Source: Aciditerrimonas ferrireducens (GTDB taxonomy: Bacteria > Actinomycetota > Acidimicrobiia > Acidimicrobiales > UBA8190). From it: a stretch of 64,000 nt of DNA. The notes under the pieces were generated by a model. The model made no database searches and was not told where the DNA came from. It was given only the letters and a program-made list of their open reading frames with translations. The stretch is taken from assembly GCF_023130475.1 (NCBI RefSeq), contig NZ_JAKHEX010000001.1, positions 186,001 to 250,000 on the forward strand, given 5' to 3'. The position numbers were made by a program, and so were the translations under genes. Positions 27,465-36,056 of the stretch are shown one piece after another; the stretch's first letter is position 1, and each line of letters begins with the position of its first letter.

Positions 27465-28574
27465 ATGTCGCTGCTGGCCGCCGTCTCGAGCGCCGATCTG
27501 CCAGAAGGGGCGCAGGGGGCCTTCGAGGAGGCCCGGGCTCGCCTCGGTCCCCTGGACCAGGCTGCCCTGGCCGCCGCCTGGTCCCGTCAGGCCAGCTTGA
27601 CGAAGCCCCCGGGATCGCTGGGCCGACTGGAGGACCTGGCTGCCCAGCTGTCGGGCATCGCCGGGACCTGCCCCCCGCCGCGTCCGCTGCCGGCCGTGGT
27701 CGGGGTGTTCGCCGGGGACCACGGCGTGGTCGCCGAAGGGGTGACGCCCTGGCCCTCGGAGGTCACGGCCCAGATGGTGGGCAACTTCCTCCACGGCGGG
27801 GCGGCGGTGAACGTCCTGGCCCGGCGGGTGGGAGCCGAGGTGCTGGTGGTCGACGTGGGGGTGGCCGGCGCCCTCCCCGCAGGGGCCGGGCTGGTCCGGG
27901 CCAAGGTCCGGCCGGGCACGGCGAACCTGGCCGAGGGGCCGGCCATGACCGTCGAGGAGGCCACGGCCGCCCTGGACGTGGGCGCCGCCCTGGCCAGCCG
28001 GCTGGCCGAGGCCGGCGCAGCGTGCCTGCTCACCGGGGACATGGGGATCGGCAACACCACCCCCTCGGCCTGCCTGGTGGCCGCCCTGACCGGCCTGCCC
28101 GCCGAGCGGGTCACGGGCCGGGGGACCGGGGTGGACGACGAGCGCCTCGCCCGGAAGCAGGCGGTGGTGGCGGAGGCGGTCCGGCGGCTGCCGGCCGACG
28201 CCTCGGCCCTCGAGGTCCTGGCGTCGGTCGGTGGGCTCGAGATCGCCGCCCTGGCCGGCTACGTGGTGGGAGCCGCGGCCGCCCGCCGGCCGGTCCTCCT
28301 CGACGGGGTCATCGCCGTGGCCGCTGCCCTGGTGGCGGTGGCCCTGGCGCCGGCGTGCCGGGACTACCTGGTGGCCGGCCACCGCTCGGTCGAGCCAGGG
28401 GCCGGTGCCGGCCTCGAGCACCTGGGCCTCACGCCCCTCATCGACCTCGACCTGCGCCTGGGAGAGGGCAGCGGCGCCTGCCTGGCCCTCCCCGTCCTCG
28501 ACGCTGCGGCCAGCCTGCTCGCCGAGATGGCCACCTTCGAGGGGGCCGGGGTCGCCCAGGGCCCCTTGGCCTGA
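27465..28574 (+). CDS. cobT: Nicotinate-nucleotide-dimethylbenzimidazole phosphoribosyltransferase
   Basis: 369 residues. Transfers phosphoribose from nicotinate mononucleotide to the lower-ligand base in cobamide assembly. Family signatures: LTKPPGSLGRLEDLAAQL, VGVFAGDHGVVAEGVTPWPS, the substrate loop TGDMGIGNTTPSACLVAALT, GRGTGVDDERLARKQAVV and RLGEGSGACLALPVLDAA with the catalytic Glu. No other cobalamin gene is nearby, which suits lower-ligand attachment or salvage. The start is discussed under the -10 box. Confidence 0.95.
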   Translation: MSLLAAVSSADLPEGAQGAFEEARARLGPLDQAALAAAWSRQASLTKPPGSLGRLEDLAAQLSGIAGTCPPPRPLPAVVGVFAGDHGVVAEGVTPWPSEVTAQMVGNFLHGGAAVNVLARRVGAEVLVVDVGVAGALPAGAGLVRAKVRPGTANLAEGPAMTVEEATAALDVGAALASRLAEAGAACLLTGDMGIGNTTPSACLVAALTGLPAERVTGRGTGVDDERLARKQAVVAEAVRRLPADASALEVLASVGGLEIAALAGYVVGAAAARRPVLLDGVIAVAAALVAVALAPACRDYLVAGHRSVEPGAGAGLEHLGLTPLIDLDLRLGEGSGACLALPVLDAAASLLAEMATFEGAGVAQGPLA

Positions 28575-28673
28575 GAGCTCCTGACCGGCCCCCCGGTGGG
28601 GGACCCAGGTCCTCGACGTCGCCCGGGCGCCGACCGTCCGGCGGGCCACCCCCAGGACGTTGGCTCCGGGGGA

Positions 28674-29162
28674 TCAGTCCCGAAAGTTGGTGAACTGCAA
28701 GGGGATGCCGAAGTCCTGCTCCTTGAGCTGCCGGATGACCTCCTGGAGGTCGTCGCGCTTCTTGCCCTGGACCCGGACCTGGTCCCCCTGGGTCTGGGAG
28801 GTCACGCCCTTCAGACCCAGGTCCTTCACCGCCTTGTTCAAGGCCTTGGCGTGCTCGGCGGAGATGCCCGCCTTGATGGCCACCCGCTGGCGGGCCGTGC
28901 CCTTGGCCGCCTCCTCGATCTTGCCGTCCTCCAGGGCCTTCAAGGAGACCTGCCGCTTCACCAACTTCTCCTCCAGGACCTGGTGGAGGGCCCGCAGGCG
29001 ATCCTCGGTGTTGGCGTGCAGCACCAGCTCGTGGTCCCCGAGCTCGATGCGGGCGTCGGTGCCCTTGAAGTCGAACCGGGTGGACGCCTCCCGATTGGCC
29101 TGGTCCACGGCGTTGCGGACCTCTTGCATGTCGACCTGCGACACGATGTCGAAGGTGGGCAT
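28674..29162 (-). CDS. YajQ-family nucleotide-binding protein
   Basis: 162 residues with the tandem YajQ/DUF520 fold. MPTFDIVSQVDMQEVRNAVD, TRFDFKGTDARIELGD, LVKRQVSLKALEDGKI and VIRQLKEQDFGIPLQFTNFRD-type ending are diagnostic. Members bind cyclic di-GMP or other nucleotides in some bacteria; no GGDEF gene is seen in the window, so ligand and role are open. TAGGGT ends 6 bases before ATG, so the message should be leaderless. Confidence 0.93.
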   Translation of the reverse strand: MPTFDIVSQVDMQEVRNAVDQANREASTRFDFKGTDARIELGDHELVLHANTEDRLRALHQVLEEKLVKRQVSLKALEDGKIEEAAKGTARQRVAIKAGISAEHAKALNKAVKDLGLKGVTSQTQGDQVRVQGKKRDDLQEVIRQLKEQDFGIPLQFTNFRD

Positions 29163-29168
29163 GGACCC

Positions 29169-29174
29169 ACCCTA
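29169..29174 (-). promoter_or_regulatory. -10 box (TAGGGT), leaderless start for the YajQ gene
   Basis: TAGGGT on the minus strand, 6 bases before ATG 29162. Confidence 0.5.
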
Positions 29175-29261
29175 GCGGCCCGACCCGGCCGGCCCTCGCC
29201 GGTGGCCCGACCGGCCCGGGCAGGGCTGGCCCTGCTCAACAGGAGCAGGTTGCCGGCTTGC

Positions 29262-29267
29262 TAGCAT
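29262..29267 (+). promoter_or_regulatory. -10 box (TAGCAT) just before tRNA-Tyr
   Basis: TAGCAT ends 6 bases before the mature 5' end of tRNA-Tyr, so the transcript could begin at or next to the mature end. No clear -35. Confidence 0.4.
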
Positions 29268-29273
29268 CCAGCC

Positions 29274-29356
29274 GGGTCGGTGTCCGAGTGGCCAAAGGAA
29301 GCAGACTGTAAATCTGCCGGCGTACGCCTACGGGGGTTCGAATCCCTCCCGGCCCA
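29274..29356 (+). tRNA. tRNA-Tyr (anticodon GTA)
   Basis: Class II tRNA of 83 bases. Acceptor GGGTCGG pairs with CCGGCCC, discriminator A at 29356. Anticodon stem GCAGA/TCTGC with loop CTGTAAA gives GTA at 29308-29310. A long variable arm follows the anticodon stem, as expected for bacterial tRNA-Tyr. T arm GGGGGTTCGAATCCCTC. CCA is not encoded. Confidence 0.95.
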
Positions 29357-29402
29357 CGGTGCCCCGTCGGGGCCCGGTCGAGCCGTGCGCTGACCCCGGG
29401 GC

Positions 29403-31676
29403 TCACGGGTCGTCGGGGGTCTTTGGAGCTCCAGGAGGCGGTTCCGGCGGCGGGGTCGGCGGTTCGGCACTCGGCGCCTGGGGGAGGACCACGGCCACCA
29501 CGGCCATCTCCAGGCGTTCGAGGAGGCTCGGCACCGTGCTCCCAAGAGCCAGGCGACCCTCGGCCTGTCGGCTGGTCACGCCGAGCACGACCAGGTCGGC
29601 GTCGACCTCGGCGGCCAGCCGGGCCAGGGCTTGGGCCGGCGCGTCGCTGCGCCGACCGAGGACCTGGGGTCGGAGGCCCACCTGACGAGCCAACCGCTCG
29701 GCCTCCCGGAGCACGGCTTGACCGGCTCGCTCGGCGGGCCCCTCGGGGGCGAGGGCCCGAGAGCTGGGGGACCCCCGGCGGGGCGGCGCCACATGGGCGA
29801 GCAGCACGGTGGCCCGTTGGGCGGCGGCGACGCCAGCGGCCAGTTCGAGGGCGGCTCGCGCTGCCCGGGAACCGCTGACCGGCACGAGGATGCGCTCGAA
29901 GCGCAGGTCCTCGGGGAGGGCGTGTCCGGAGCGGGGTCCGCGGCCACGCCGGCGCTGACGGGCCCGGCGGGCGACGACCACGGGCACGGGGGTGGCTGCC
30001 ACGACGGCGTCGGTCTGCACACCAAAGACGTGGTCGGTCGGCGGGCGGGGAGGGGCACCCAGGCCCACGACGGCGTAGCCCAGGCGGGCCTCGGCCAGGA
30101 CCGCGTCGGCGACCCGGTCGGTGGCCACCGCCCGACGTTCCACCGGTCGCCCCGGGAACGGCCAGGTGGCGGTCCGGAGGGGCGTCGGTCGAGGGACCCC
30201 TGGGTCGGCGGTCAGGACCGTGACCGGCTGGTCGGTCGGCCACGCCTGGTGGAGCACGGTGGCCGCCAAGGTGGCGTCGGGGTTGCCGTCGGAGGCCAGC
30301 AGCAGACGTCCGGGTCGGACGAGCTGGTTGGTGGCGAACCGGGCCTCGTCGGCGAGCCGAGCCCGCTCGTCGGGCGAGCCCGGCCAGCGGGCCACGAGGG
30401 CCTGGAGGGCCGGGGCCAAGGGCAGGGAGCTGATCAGGGCAAGGACGATGACCGCGCTGTAGGCGGCGGGGGTGAAGACGTGGGCGGTCAGGCCGGCTCC
30501 GGCCAGGATGACCTGCAAGGTGCCCCGGCCGTTCAGGACGACCCCGAGTGCCGTTCCCTCCCGAAGGCTCCGCCGGCTCAGCCAGGCCCCGAGCCAACCG
30601 GCGAGCAGCTTGCTGGCCAGGGCGGCGAGGACCATGGCCAGCAGCGCCGTGGCCAGGCGGGGTGTGGCCAGGTCGCGCAGGTCCACCCGGAGGCCGGCCG
30701 TGGCAAAGAAGAGGGGGGCGAACACGGCGCTGGTCAGACGCTCGAGCTCCTCGGTGGCGGCTGGCTGCTGGAAGCGGGACCGGCCGAGGGCGACGCCGAC
30801 GAGGAAGCCCCCGAGGGCACCCTCGATGCCGAGGGCCTGGGTCAAGGCCGCAGCCGAGAGGGCGGCGACGAGGGCCACCCCGAGGGCGCCCTCCAGGTTG
30901 GGGCCGCTGCGGCGGACCTCCCGGAGGGCATGATCGAGGAGCCGCTGGCCGACGCTGAACAGCAGAAGGCTCAACACGACCAGGCCCCCGAGGGCCAGGG
31001 CGAGGCGGGCCGTCGGGTCCGCGTGGGCTTGGCCCCCGTGTCGCGTGAGCCCGGTGGCCACGGTCGCGAGCAGGAACGCGGTGATGTCGTTGGCCGTGCC
31101 GGCCGCCAGGGCCAGCTGGGCGAAGCTGCGCCGGAGCAGGCGGAGATCGCCGAGGATCTTCGCCACCACCGGGAGCGAGGAGACCCCGAGGGCCCCGGCG
31201 AGCAGGAGGTCGAAGGCCACGGGCGAGCCCCCCGGGGCTCGCAAGGTGGGCGTCAGCAGCATGGCCACCACCAGGCCGGCCGCCAGCGGCACGATGAGGC
31301 TGCTTGCGGCCACGGCGAGCGCACCGGGGCCGAGCGACCGGATGAGGGCCAGGTCGGTCTCACTCCCCACGGCCACCAGCAACACCAAAAGCGCCACCTC
31401 GGCCACCGCTTGCAGCAGGTCGCTGCCCGCCGGGCTGGTCGGCAGGAACCAGCGACCCGCAGCGGGCCAGAGCAGGCCGAGGACCGAGGGGCCAAGGACC
31501 AGGCCAGCCAGCAGTTCGCCGACCACGGGGGGTAGGCGGAGCCGCCGCGCCCCGGCCCCGAGGAGGCGGGCCGCCCCGAGCAAGGCGGCCAGCTGGGCGA
31601 AGAAGACCACCAGCCGTTCCCCGGGAACCGGCGGCAGCAGGACCGTGGCGAGGACGGTGTTGGACGCGGTGCTCAC
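29403..31676 (-). CDS. CPA2-type cation/proton antiporter with two C-terminal USP domains
   Basis: 757 residues. Residues 1-430 are a monovalent cation:proton exchanger with about 12 helices: LRLPPVVGELLAGLVLGPSV at the N-terminus, the ion-site segment AAGTANDITAFLLATVATG with an Asn-Asp pair, and GTALGVVLNGRGTLQVILAG. Two universal-stress-type domains follow: the first (about 455-590) is degenerate, the second (about 605-735) has RILVPVSGSRAARAALELA, VDADLVVLGVTSRQAEGRLA and LGSTVPSLLERL, the ATP-binding signature. The USP parts may regulate transport by nucleotide binding. The C-terminus is Pro-rich. Start is GTG 31676. Confidence 0.9.
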   Translation of the reverse strand: MSTASNTVLATVLLPPVPGERLVVFFAQLAALLGAARLLGAGARRLRLPPVVGELLAGLVLGPSVLGLLWPAAGRWFLPTSPAGSDLLQAVAEVALLVLLVAVGSETDLALIRSLGPGALAVAASSLIVPLAAGLVVAMLLTPTLRAPGGSPVAFDLLLAGALGVSSLPVVAKILGDLRLLRRSFAQLALAAGTANDITAFLLATVATGLTRHGGQAHADPTARLALALGGLVVLSLLLFSVGQRLLDHALREVRRSGPNLEGALGVALVAALSAAALTQALGIEGALGGFLVGVALGRSRFQQPAATEELERLTSAVFAPLFFATAGLRVDLRDLATPRLATALLAMVLAALASKLLAGWLGAWLSRRSLREGTALGVVLNGRGTLQVILAGAGLTAHVFTPAAYSAVIVLALISSLPLAPALQALVARWPGSPDERARLADEARFATNQLVRPGRLLLASDGNPDATLAATVLHQAWPTDQPVTVLTADPGVPRPTPLRTATWPFPGRPVERRAVATDRVADAVLAEARLGYAVVGLGAPPRPPTDHVFGVQTDAVVAATPVPVVVARRARQRRRGRGPRSGHALPEDLRFERILVPVSGSRAARAALELAAGVAAAQRATVLLAHVAPPRRGSPSSRALAPEGPAERAGQAVLREAERLARQVGLRPQVLGRRSDAPAQALARLAAEVDADLVVLGVTSRQAEGRLALGSTVPSLLERLEMAVVAVVLPQAPSAEPPTPPPEPPPGAPKTPDDP

Positions 31677-31755
31677 GGGTCGATCGCCAAGGGTTCAGTG
31701 CGCAGGGCGCGCCGGGCGCTTCGGCGCCGATGGGGTCTGCGGCCGTACCGGCGAC

Positions 31756-32613
31756 TCAGATGGTGAACGCCAGGTGCTCCAGGACCCGCTGCGCCAGCGC
31801 CGAGTCGCCCTCCAGGGTGATCCCCCCCGCCGCCAGCAACCCTGCCGGGGCCTGGCGACCGCAGGCCAGCCGGAGGAAGTCCAGGGCGCCGAGCGTCAGC
31901 GTGGCGGTGGCTGGCGGGGCCGCTTCGGGCACGAGCCGCGCTCGGCCTCCCTGGACGGCCACCTCGAGGGTCCTGCCCGCCGGTGGGGCCAGGTGGAATC
32001 GGATCGAGGAGCCCTCGGGGGCGCCGGCCCGCTTGCCGACGATGACGCCGAGAGCCCGGACCACCTCGTCGAGGGCCTGCTCCACCGCCGCGCCCTCCTG
32101 ATGGCCGGGTCGCCCAAGGGCGTCCCGGACGTCCAGCTCGTGCACGTAGCAGTCGAAGACCCGGATCTGCATGAAGCGCCGGTAGGTGGCGTGGCCGACC
32201 GGGGTCCACGACGGCGCGTCGAAGGCCGCCTCGTCCATCTCCCCGAGGGCGTCGAGCCGAGCCGCCGTCACCCGCTTCAGGTCCGCCACCAGCGCCGCCG
32301 TGCCCGCCTCCCGATAGTGCAGCACCCACTGCTCGTTGAACCGACCGATGTCGTTGCGGACGTGGGGTGCCGAGCCGAGCTGCCGCTCCGGCGCGGCCTC
32401 CCCGAGCAGGAGGCGCTCGGTGCCGACCACGTGGGCCACCTGATCGGCCACCGTCCAGCCGGGGCAGGCGGTCGGCGCCTGCCAGTCCTCAGGCGAACAG
32501 TCGTCGACCAGCTCGGTCAGCGCCCCCCACGTCTCGGCCAGTTGGTCGCGCAACGCCCCGCCACTGCTGCTGGCGCGCAGGCCCGGCGCCTCGGAGTCCA
32601 CGGGACCAGCCAC
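31756..32613 (-). CDS. Mycothiol-dependent DinB-family enzyme (maleylpyruvate isomerase family)
   Basis: 285 residues. The N-terminal DinB-like four-helix part (about 20-200) has PTACPGWTVADQVAHVVGTE and RRFMQIRVFDCYVHELDVRD, which place metal-binding histidines as in mycothiol-dependent maleylpyruvate isomerase. The C-terminal part (about 205-285) is a sterol-carrier-like domain: FHLAPPAGRTLEVAVQGG, TATLTLGALDFLRLACGR, LEGDSALAQRVLEHLAFTI. Members act on mycothiol adducts; the substrate here is unknown. It implies mycothiol use by the host. A TACACT box lies 6 bases before the GTG. Confidence 0.88.
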   Translation of the reverse strand: MAGPVDSEAPGLRASSSGGALRDQLAETWGALTELVDDCSPEDWQAPTACPGWTVADQVAHVVGTERLLLGEAAPERQLGSAPHVRNDIGRFNEQWVLHYREAGTAALVADLKRVTAARLDALGEMDEAAFDAPSWTPVGHATYRRFMQIRVFDCYVHELDVRDALGRPGHQEGAAVEQALDEVVRALGVIVGKRAGAPEGSSIRFHLAPPAGRTLEVAVQGGRARLVPEAAPPATATLTLGALDFLRLACGRQAPAGLLAAGGITLEGDSALAQRVLEHLAFTI

Positions 32614-32619
32614 CCGGGC

Positions 32620-32625
32620 AGTGTA
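32620..32625 (-). promoter_or_regulatory. -10 box (TACACT), leaderless start for the DinB-family gene
   Basis: TACACT on the minus strand, 6 bases before GTG 32613. Confidence 0.5.
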
Positions 32626-32678
32626 GGTCGGGCTGTCCGGGGGAGCGACGTCTCACGGGACTGCCTGCCGCCCGCCAG

Positions 32679-32708
32679 TTGCTCGCCGCCCCGAAATGTC
32701 CGTACAAT
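32679..32708 (+). promoter_or_regulatory. Promoter TTGCTC-18-TACAAT, leaderless start for the TauE/SafE gene
   Basis: TTGCTC at 32679-32684, an 18-base spacer, TACAAT at 32703-32708, then 7 bases to GTG 32716. Confidence 0.6.
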
Positions 32709-32715
32709 AGGTGTC

Positions 32716-33552
32716 GTGACCCCGCTGGACCTCGTGATCCTCCTTTTCATCATCTCCATCGCTGCGGGGGTCCTGGGCTCCCTGATCGGCCTGGGTGGTG
32801 GCGTGGTGGTGGTGCCCGTCCTGACCCTGCTGTTCCACGTCGACATCCGGCTGGCTATCGGGGCCTCCATCGTGTCGGTCATCGCCACCTCCTCGGGGGC
32901 GGCAGCGGCCTACGTGCGCGAACGGATGACGAACCTGCGGGTGGGCATGTTCCTGGAGATCGCCACGACGACCGGGGCGGTCACCGGCGCCTACCTGACG
33001 ACCCTGCTCCCGGCCCGGGCGCTCTTCGTGCTCTTCGGCGTGGTCCTCGCCTACTCGGCCGTGGCCACCTACCGAAAACGGCACGCCGACCAGCCCCTGG
33101 CGGTGTCCCACGACCGGATCGCGAACGCCTTGCGGTTCCACGGCGCCTACTACGACGAGGCAGTGGGCAAGGAGATCCCCTACGCCGTGACCGGGACGCT
33201 GCCAGGCCTCGGGATGATGTACGTGGCAGGCCTGGTCAGCGCCCTGCTCGGCATCGGGTCAGGCGCCTTGAAGGTCCCTGCCATGGACCTTGCCATGCAC
33301 CTGCCCATGAAGGTGTCCACGGCCACCTCGAACTTCATGATCGGGGTGACGGCGGCCGCCAGCGCCGGGGTCTACTTCGCCCGGGGCCAGATCGACCCGA
33401 TCATCGCCGCGCCGGTCGCCGCCGGGGTCCTCGGCGGGGCCACGGTCGGGGCCCGGGTCCTGGGCAAGATCGAGAACAAGGTGGTCCGGCTGATCTTCGT
33501 GGTGGTCCTCATCGTGATCGCCCTCGAGATGTTCCAGCGGGGTGTGCTGTGA
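32716..33552 (+). CDS. TauE/SafE-family membrane exporter
   Basis: 278 residues with about 8 helices in two repeats: LLFIISIAAGVLGSLIGLGG and GLVSALLGIGSGALKVPAMD are the paired Gly-rich re-entrant motifs of the family. Members move sulfite, sulfoacetate or other organic anions. It overlaps the next gene by GTGA, and TauE-DUF1634 pairs are a common operon. A sulfonate link with the UDP-sulfoquinovose synthase 11 kb away is tempting but not supported by position. GTG 32716 is set by the leaderless-type promoter; the frame is open far upstream by chance. Confidence 0.9.
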   Translation: MTPLDLVILLFIISIAAGVLGSLIGLGGGVVVVPVLTLLFHVDIRLAIGASIVSVIATSSGAAAAYVRERMTNLRVGMFLEIATTTGAVTGAYLTTLLPARALFVLFGVVLAYSAVATYRKRHADQPLAVSHDRIANALRFHGAYYDEAVGKEIPYAVTGTLPGLGMMYVAGLVSALLGIGSGALKVPAMDLAMHLPMKVSTATSNFMIGVTAAASAGVYFARGQIDPIIAAPVAAGVLGGATVGARVLGKIENKVVRLIFVVVLIVIALEMFQRGVL

Positions 33553-33998
33553 CCGAGTCCTCCGAACCGACCCAGCCAGCGTCGCCGGGTACTGGCTCCG
33601 GGGCCGCGGCCCCAGGCCCCGGGGCCCTGACCGCCACGCCCGACGTGGTGGCCGCCGCGGAGGGTGGCGTCGCCGGGGGCTCGCCCTCGGACATCCCCGA
33701 CGACCCGGTCCTCCACAAGCTGGAGACGGTCGTCTCCTGGGTCCTGCGCATCGGGGTGGTCCTGGCGGTGGCCATCGTGCTGGCCGGTCTGATCATGACC
33801 TTCCTGAACCATCCGGACTACTCCCGGCTGACCCACGGGGTGCGCTACCAGGCCCTGACCAGTCCCCACTCGCCCTTCCCCCACACCGTCGGCCAGCTCG
33901 GACGGGCCCTGGCCGCTGGCGAGGGCCGGGGGGTCATCGTGCTGGGCCTCGTCGTCCTCCTGGCCACCCCGGTGCTGCGGGTGGGGACTGGAAGATGA
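33549..33998 (+). CDS. DUF1634 membrane protein, C-terminus lost by an out-of-frame deletion
   Basis: 149 residues. A Ser/Thr/Pro/Ala-rich N-terminus (1-50) precedes VLHKLETVVSWVLRIGVVLA, a first helix, then HPDYSRLTHG and a second helix VIVLGLVVLLATPVLRV, all typical of DUF1634 proteins encoded beside TauE/SafE. After LRV the frame runs GTGR and stops, while the usual last part (DWKM then helix TAFVLCVLLFSIIF) continues in another frame to 34060. The joining loop of a dozen or so residues is missing, so this is a deletion, not a one-base slip. Genuine loss or an assembly error are both possible. Confidence 0.8.
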   Translation: MTESSEPTQPASPGTGSGAAAPGPGALTATPDVVAAAEGGVAGGSPSDIPDDPVLHKLETVVSWVLRIGVVLAVAIVLAGLIMTFLNHPDYSRLTHGVRYQALTSPHSPFPHTVGQLGRALAAGEGRGVIVLGLVVLLATPVLRVGTGR

Positions 33999-34060
33999 CC
34001 GCAGCGACGGCCTTCGTGCTCTGCGTCCTGCTCTTCTCCATCATCTTCGTCGGTCGTTAG
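33983..34060 (+). pseudogene. Detached C-terminal helix of the DUF1634 protein
   Basis: Frame reading GDWKMTAATAFVLCVLLFSI to a TAG at 34058-34060. An ATG at 33995 overlaps the upstream stop as ATGA, so a 21-residue single-helix peptide could be made by coupled re-initiation. Whether it is expressed cannot be told. Confidence 0.6.
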
Positions 34061-34098
34061 CGAGCCGCACGCCTCGAGCATCGCCCCTTCTGACCGGC

Positions 34099-34118
34099 CG
34101 GCGGGTCAGCACCCGCCG
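34099..34118 (+). terminator. Hairpin after the TauE-DUF1634 operon
   Basis: CGGCGGGT / ACCCGCCG perfect 8-base stem with a 4-base loop CAGC, 38 bases after the last stop. No T-run. Confidence 0.5.
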
Positions 34119-34294
34119 TGTGCCATGGCGCCCGGCTCGTTACAATGCCGTTACGACGCGGCGACGGCGGTCGTGCCGGGTCCCCGGGTCTGCCGGGGAC
34201 GCCGTTGTGGTGCCGCCGGTCCCCATCGAGCCGGAGACGGCCCGACTGGCGCGCCCGGGACGGGGAGCCGAGCTGACCAGCCGAGGAGGAGCGG

Positions 34295-36019
34295 GTGGCC
34301 CGAGGAGCCGAGGAGGAGGACCGGGGGTCGGTGGTCGCCGGTCGTTCCGGCGCTGAGGCCGAGGGCCTCGGGCTCGAGGAGCCCGGCTTCAGCCGGTGGC
34401 TCCCGGCCTGGCTGGACCGGAGCCTGGACCGGGTGACGGCCTGGGACACGGCCATGCGGAACCGCTGGCCCTTCAAGGCCATCGTCGGGCCCGAGATCGA
34501 CCCTGCCCGGGTGGAGGGGAGCGGTGCTCGGCTGCTGGTCCGACCGGCCCTGCTCGGGCTGGTCGGCCTCTGCGCCATCGCCGCGGGCGCCTCCCAGCCC
34601 AGCTCCCCCTTCGCGCTCAAGCTTCCGGGCTCCTGGTTCTTCGGGGTGCCGAGCCCCGGCTCGCACCCCTCGACCACCGGCCTCTTCCTGGGCCTGGTGG
34701 CGGTCTACGGGGGCTTGCTGCTGCTCATGCGGGCCTGGTTCTCGATGGCCCGGACGCTGGCCACGGTGCCCGGGGTGCCGGTCCGGGCCGTCGGTTGGGT
34801 GCTGGTCCTGTGGTGCCTGCCGATGCTGGTGGCGCCGCCGGTCTTCAGCCACGACGTCTACGCCTACGCGGCGCAGGGCGAGATGATGAGCCGGCACATC
34901 GACCCCTACCGGTTCGGACCGAACGTCCTGGGGATCGGCGCGCCCTTCCAGCGTCTGGTCGACCCCATCTGGGGCAACGCCCCCGCTCCCTACGGCCCGC
35001 TGTTCCTCCTGGTCGACGGCTGGCTGGTCAGCCTCTCGGGCCACCACGAACTCCTGGCCATCGTCCTCTTGCGCCTGGTGGAGCTCCTCGGGGTGGCCAT
35101 GATCGCCGTGGGCGTGCCCGACCTGGCCCGGAGCTACGGGAAGGACCCGGCCACGGCCTTCACCCTCGGGGTCTTGAACCCCATCGTCATCCTCTACCTG
35201 GTGGGTAGCGCCCACAACGACGCCTTGATGGTGGGCTTCTTGGTCCTCGGCATCGCCGCCTACCGCCGGGATCGGCCCCTGCTCGGCGTGCTCCTGTGCG
35301 CCCTGGGCACCGCCATCAAGGCCCCCGCTGCCCTGGGGTGCCTCTACATCGGCTGGACCTGGCTCGGTCCGAACGCCACCTGGAAGCAGCGCATCCGGCC
35401 GGTCGTCCTGGCCGGGGTGGTCTCGGTCCTCGTCGTCCAGGCCATCGCCGAGATCGCGGGTCTGGGGTGGGGGTGGGTGGCCAACCTGGACACCCCCGGG
35501 ACCGTGACCTCCTGGCTGGCGCCGGCCACCGGGGTCGGGCTCCTCCTGACCCATGTCGTGCACGGCCTGGGCATCAGCGTGGCGGGCACGGTCATCCGCT
35601 CCCTCACCCGGGTCCTCGGCCTGGCCCTCGCCGGCGGCGTGGGCCTCTGGCTGCTCTGGCACTACCAGCGCTTCGGCATCCTCCGAGCCATGGGCGCCAC
35701 CTTGGTGCTCGTCGTGGCCCTGGGCCCCGTCGTCCAGCCCTGGTACCTCTCCTGGGGCTTCGTCGTCCTGGCGCCCATCGCCTCCACCCGGCTCCGGCCG
35801 TGGCTGGCCGGGCTGTCCATGGCCACGGCCTTCATCGGCCTGCCCGGGGGTCGGCAGCTGCTCGGCGAGCTGCCCTCCCACCCGGCCAGCATGGCCATCG
35901 CCCTCCTGGCGCTCCTTTTCATCCTGACCGTCCCCCTCACCCCCCTCGGCCGAGGAGCCGGGCCAGAGGGTCCCGACGGGGTGCCCGGCCGGGAGGACGA
36001 GGAGCTGGCGACCACCTAG
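34295..36019 (+). CDS. MptB-like polyprenol-phosphomannose alpha-1,6-mannosyltransferase
   Basis: 574-residue GT-C membrane enzyme with about 12 helices. The first outer loop has PPVFSHDVYAYAAQGEMMSR followed by HIDPYRFGP, the His-Asp metal/donor motif of MptA/MptB-type enzymes that extend the mannan core of lipomannan from polyprenyl-phosphomannose. Later segments VLNPIVILYLVGSAHNDALM and VVQPWYLSWGFVVLAPIA are also typical. A hydrophilic N-terminus (1-80) precedes helix 1. GTG 34295 follows GAGGAGGAGCGG. It suggests a lipomannan-like glycan in the envelope; acceptor specificity is inferred from the family. Confidence 0.85.
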   Translation: MARGAEEEDRGSVVAGRSGAEAEGLGLEEPGFSRWLPAWLDRSLDRVTAWDTAMRNRWPFKAIVGPEIDPARVEGSGARLLVRPALLGLVGLCAIAAGASQPSSPFALKLPGSWFFGVPSPGSHPSTTGLFLGLVAVYGGLLLLMRAWFSMARTLATVPGVPVRAVGWVLVLWCLPMLVAPPVFSHDVYAYAAQGEMMSRHIDPYRFGPNVLGIGAPFQRLVDPIWGNAPAPYGPLFLLVDGWLVSLSGHHELLAIVLLRLVELLGVAMIAVGVPDLARSYGKDPATAFTLGVLNPIVILYLVGSAHNDALMVGFLVLGIAAYRRDRPLLGVLLCALGTAIKAPAALGCLYIGWTWLGPNATWKQRIRPVVLAGVVSVLVVQAIAEIAGLGWGWVANLDTPGTVTSWLAPATGVGLLLTHVVHGLGISVAGTVIRSLTRVLGLALAGGVGLWLLWHYQRFGILRAMGATLVLVVALGPVVQPWYLSWGFVVLAPIASTRLRPWLAGLSMATAFIGLPGGRQLLGELPSHPASMAIALLALLFILTVPLTPLGRGAGPEGPDGVPGREDEELATT

Positions 36020-36056
36020 GCCCCCGGCGCGCCGAGCGGCCCGGCCCGGGCGGCGC

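Noticed and set aside
31045-32715. Long N-terminal extension of the TauE/SafE frame
   Set aside because: The frame is open by base composition only; the promoter and GTG at 32716 and the first membrane helix define the start.
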